A stretch of 64,000 nt of DNA from Polaromonas sp. AET17H-212 (GTDB lineage Bacteria; Pseudomonadota; Gammaproteobacteria; Burkholderiales; Burkholderiaceae_C): the NCBI RefSeq assembly GCF_002379085.1, contig NZ_NBZW01000002.1:328753-392752 (forward strand), read 5' to 3'. The stretch's first letter is position 1. Each line of letters starts with the position of its first letter. The position numbers and the translations under genes were made by a program. The notes below the pieces were generated by a model. It was not told the origin of the DNA. It worked only from the letters and a program-made list of their open reading frames with translations, and did not search any database. Positions 62,465-64,000 of the stretch are shown here, one piece after another.

Positions 62465-62971
62465 ATGGGCGCTCCCGAACTTGGCCCGCAAACTTCCGCC
62501 AGAGCCCGTTCTGCGGCGATCAGGACGGTTGCGCTGTTCGAGGCCTTCAAGGGCGCGGTCGTGCTGGTGGCCGGCAGCGGCCTGCTGCTGCTGATCCACA
62601 CCGACGTGCACGCCGCGGCGGCCAGGCTCATTGAACATTGGCACCTGAACCCGGCCTCGCGTTACCCGCAGATTTTTCTGGAAGCCGCGTCCAACCTGCA
62701 CGACAGCCGGCTGATGCTGCTGGCCGCCGGTGCGGCGCTGTATGCGCTGGTGCGTTTTGTCGAAGCCTGGGGTCTCTACGGAGAGAAGGCCTGGGCCGAG
62801 GTTCTGGCGGCGGTCAGCGGCGGCATCTATGTTCCGTTTGAAATTGCCGAACTGCTGCGCCGGCCAAGCTGGCATGGCGCCTTGCTGCTCATGCTCAACC
62901 TGGTCATTGTGGCGCTCATGGTCTGGGCGTTGCTTCAACGTCGAAAGCGTGGTGGCCACCCTGAGGCCTGA
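62465..62971 (+). CDS. DUF2127 membrane protein
   Basis: A 168-residue protein with four membrane helices and the DUF2127 pattern: VALFEAFKGAVVLVAGSGLL, LLAAGAALYALVRFVEAWGLY and AEVLAAVSGGIYVPFEI. Function unknown. It lies 31 bp after the lyase gene; whether it belongs to the operon is unclear. Confidence 0.85.
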   Translation: MGAPELGPQTSARARSAAIRTVALFEAFKGAVVLVAGSGLLLLIHTDVHAAAARLIEHWHLNPASRYPQIFLEAASNLHDSRLMLLAAGAALYALVRFVEAWGLYGEKAWAEVLAAVSGGIYVPFEIAELLRRPSWHGALLLMLNLVIVALMVWALLQRRKRGGHPEA

Positions 62972-62978
62972 TCTTGGG

Positions 62979-63025
62979 CCGTCAATGCTCCTGATATCAT
63001 AGCTGCTAGCGCTCGTGTTTATTGG
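62979..63025. repeat. Short dispersed repeat copy (GCTCCTGA-type)
   Basis: GCTCCTGATATCATAGCTGC followed by TAGCGCT, between two convergent genes. Related sequences occur near 46618 (GCTCTCAAATAAATAGCTGC) and inside waaC near 33518 (GCTCCTGAAATAATAGCG). I recall such motifs as common in Comamonadaceae genomes; this needs a genome-wide count. Confidence 0.5.
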
Positions 63026-63049
63026 GTTGCGGGCACTTTTTGATTGAAA

Positions 63050-64000
63050 TCAGCCCCGGCGCCTCGCCATGTAAAACCACTCCTGCCCCGGCTCGGCGCG
63101 CGGGTTGGGAAACACCACAAAACCGTCATGCGGCGCCTTTACCTCGGCGCCGCTGTAGCGCACACCAATCACCTCACCGGCCTGCACCGCATCAAAACTG
63201 CGCCACTCGCGGCTGAAGCGGTCGCCCGCGTGCTCGCGGTCTGTCACATCGACCAGGCGCAGGATCTCGCGCTCGGCAGGCAAGGGTTCCAGCGGCAGGG
63301 ATGCCATGCCCAGCAGTGCCAGCGTTTGCACAATCGCGTGGCGCGCCACCTCAATCCCCTGCGGATCGTCGTGCTGGCCGCATTCCAGCGTCACGCCGTA
63401 GCCGCCGCGTGAACGCATGTACTCCGTGGTACCCACGCCGTAGTTGGGGTTGGTCACCAGCGTCTGGGCGCGGGCCGAGCCTGCAGGTACCGGCGCTGCC
63501 GCACGGCGCTGCACACCACGCGCATAGGTGTCCAGCCAGCCTTCGACAATGCGCGGAGCGCCGGTGCACAGGGCCAGCTGCATTTCCTGTTCGGCTTGGT
63601 TGAAGGGCTCCAGCGTGCCCGTGTTGTTCTGCGGGCCGATCATCACAAACGGTGCACCGCCGGTGTGGAAGGAGTGCAGGTCCAGCAGCACTTCATGCGC
63701 ATCGAGCAGCGGACACAGCACATTCGCGATGCGGTCTTCAAAATCCTGCGGAATCGCACTTGGCGCCATGTTGCGGTTCAGGTTGCGGTCGCCGGTGCGC
63801 TGTTTGCGCTGGTAGGCCAGCGGGTTGGTGACCGGCACAAAGGTCACCGTGCCGCGTTCGATGGCCAGTTGGCCGCTGTCGATGTCTTGCAACAGCTGCG
63901 CGATGGCTTTTGCGCCGCAGACCTCGTTGCCGTGCACCGCGCCAAGCACCAAGAGCTTCGGGCCGGGGGCCAGGCCGTGGAAGGTGTGGGTGGGTAGGTG
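63050..64000 (-). CDS. M14-family succinylglutamate desuccinylase/aspartoacylase-like zinc enzyme (N-terminus beyond window)
   Basis: The minus strand is open from the window edge to the stop at 63050. Zinc ligands HGNE (LGAVHGNEVCGAKAIAQL) and His in LDLHSFHTGG, plus Arg-Asn motif GDRNLNRNM, place it in the AstE/AspA branch of M14 metallocarboxypeptidases, which deacylate amino acids. Conserved C-terminal beta domain (VKAPHDGFVVFPN) is present. The frame continues past 64000, so the true start is outside. Confidence 0.88.
   Translation of the reverse strand, partial: HLPTHTFHGLAPGPKLLVLGAVHGNEVCGAKAIAQLLQDIDSGQLAIERGTVTFVPVTNPLAYQRKQRTGDRNLNRNMAPSAIPQDFEDRIANVLCPLLDAHEVLLDLHSFHTGGAPFVMIGPQNNTGTLEPFNQAEQEMQLALCTGAPRIVEGWLDTYARGVQRRAAAPVPAGSARAQTLVTNPNYGVGTTEYMRSRGGYGVTLECGQHDDPQGIEVARHAIVQTLALLGMASLPLEPLPAEREILRLVDVTDREHAGDRFSREWRSFDAVQAGEVIGVRYSGAEVKAPHDGFVVFPNPRAEPGQEWFYMARRRG

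Noticed and set aside
1..64000. CRISPR arrays, rRNA genes, intact tRNA genes, riboswitches or full insertion sequences
   Set aside because: None was recognised on either strand by reading; short tandem repeats at 37321 are too few and too short for CRISPR.

Overview
The window looks like chromosomal DNA from a Burkholderiales betaproteobacterium, most likely a Comamonadaceae member (Polaromonas/Rhodoferax/Variovorax type). The grounds are an FlhDC-controlled flagellar system, several Bug-type (TctC family) periplasmic binding proteins, GntR-led catabolic operons with ABC uptake, and overall gene style. This is my reading of protein families; no database was searched.

Region 1 (1-19.9 kb) is a motility and signalling block. 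On the minus strand are a FliK-like protein (cut by the window edge), fliT, fliS, fliD, flaG and fliC. On the plus strand follow a degenerate EAL-HDOD protein, a small membrane protein, a REC-PAS-GGDEF-EAL-REC regulator with eroded catalytic motifs, a small exported sulfite-oxidase-fold protein, a large hybrid histidine kinase with HPt, a GTP cyclohydrolase I, the master regulator flhDC, a membrane methyltransferase and motAB. A near-consensus sigma-28 promoter precedes motA and a weaker one precedes fliC.

Region 2 (19.9-22.4 kb) is the end of a mobile element: an AlpA-like regulator, a P4-type tyrosine integrase and a displaced 3' half of tRNA-Asp(GUC), i.e. an attR-like scar followed by a strong terminator. 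Its orientation puts the element, and possibly the flagellar block, to the left. DNA to the right is visibly richer in GC.

Region 3 (22.4-47.4 kb) holds: a small GntR/enolase-superfamily/hydroxyacid-dehydrogenase/Bug cluster; a conserved set with DNA-alkylation repair genes (ogt, an Ada-AlkA fusion, an AlkD-like protein); lipopolysaccharide core genes (phosphohexomutase, waaC, waaA); two small stand-alone ORFs bordered by attC-like dyads (possible integron cassettes); and a TetR-controlled RND efflux operon with tolC, into which pcm and a rhodanese gene are inserted.

Region 4 (47.6-62.4 kb) is one tightly coupled 13-gene operon. It starts with a GntR regulator behind a perfect inverted repeat, then encodes a Liv-type ABC importer, a Bug protein, an aconitase-family dehydratase pair, HyuB/HyuA ATP-dependent ring-opening subunits, an isochorismatase-fold protein lacking the usual catalytic Cys, an FAD oxidoreductase and an isocitrate-lyase-family lyase. 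I infer a catabolic route that opens a cyclic amide/imide, desaturates or rearranges the acid, hydrates it and cleaves it. A DUF2127 protein and an M14-family peptidase/deacylase (cut by the right edge) end the window.
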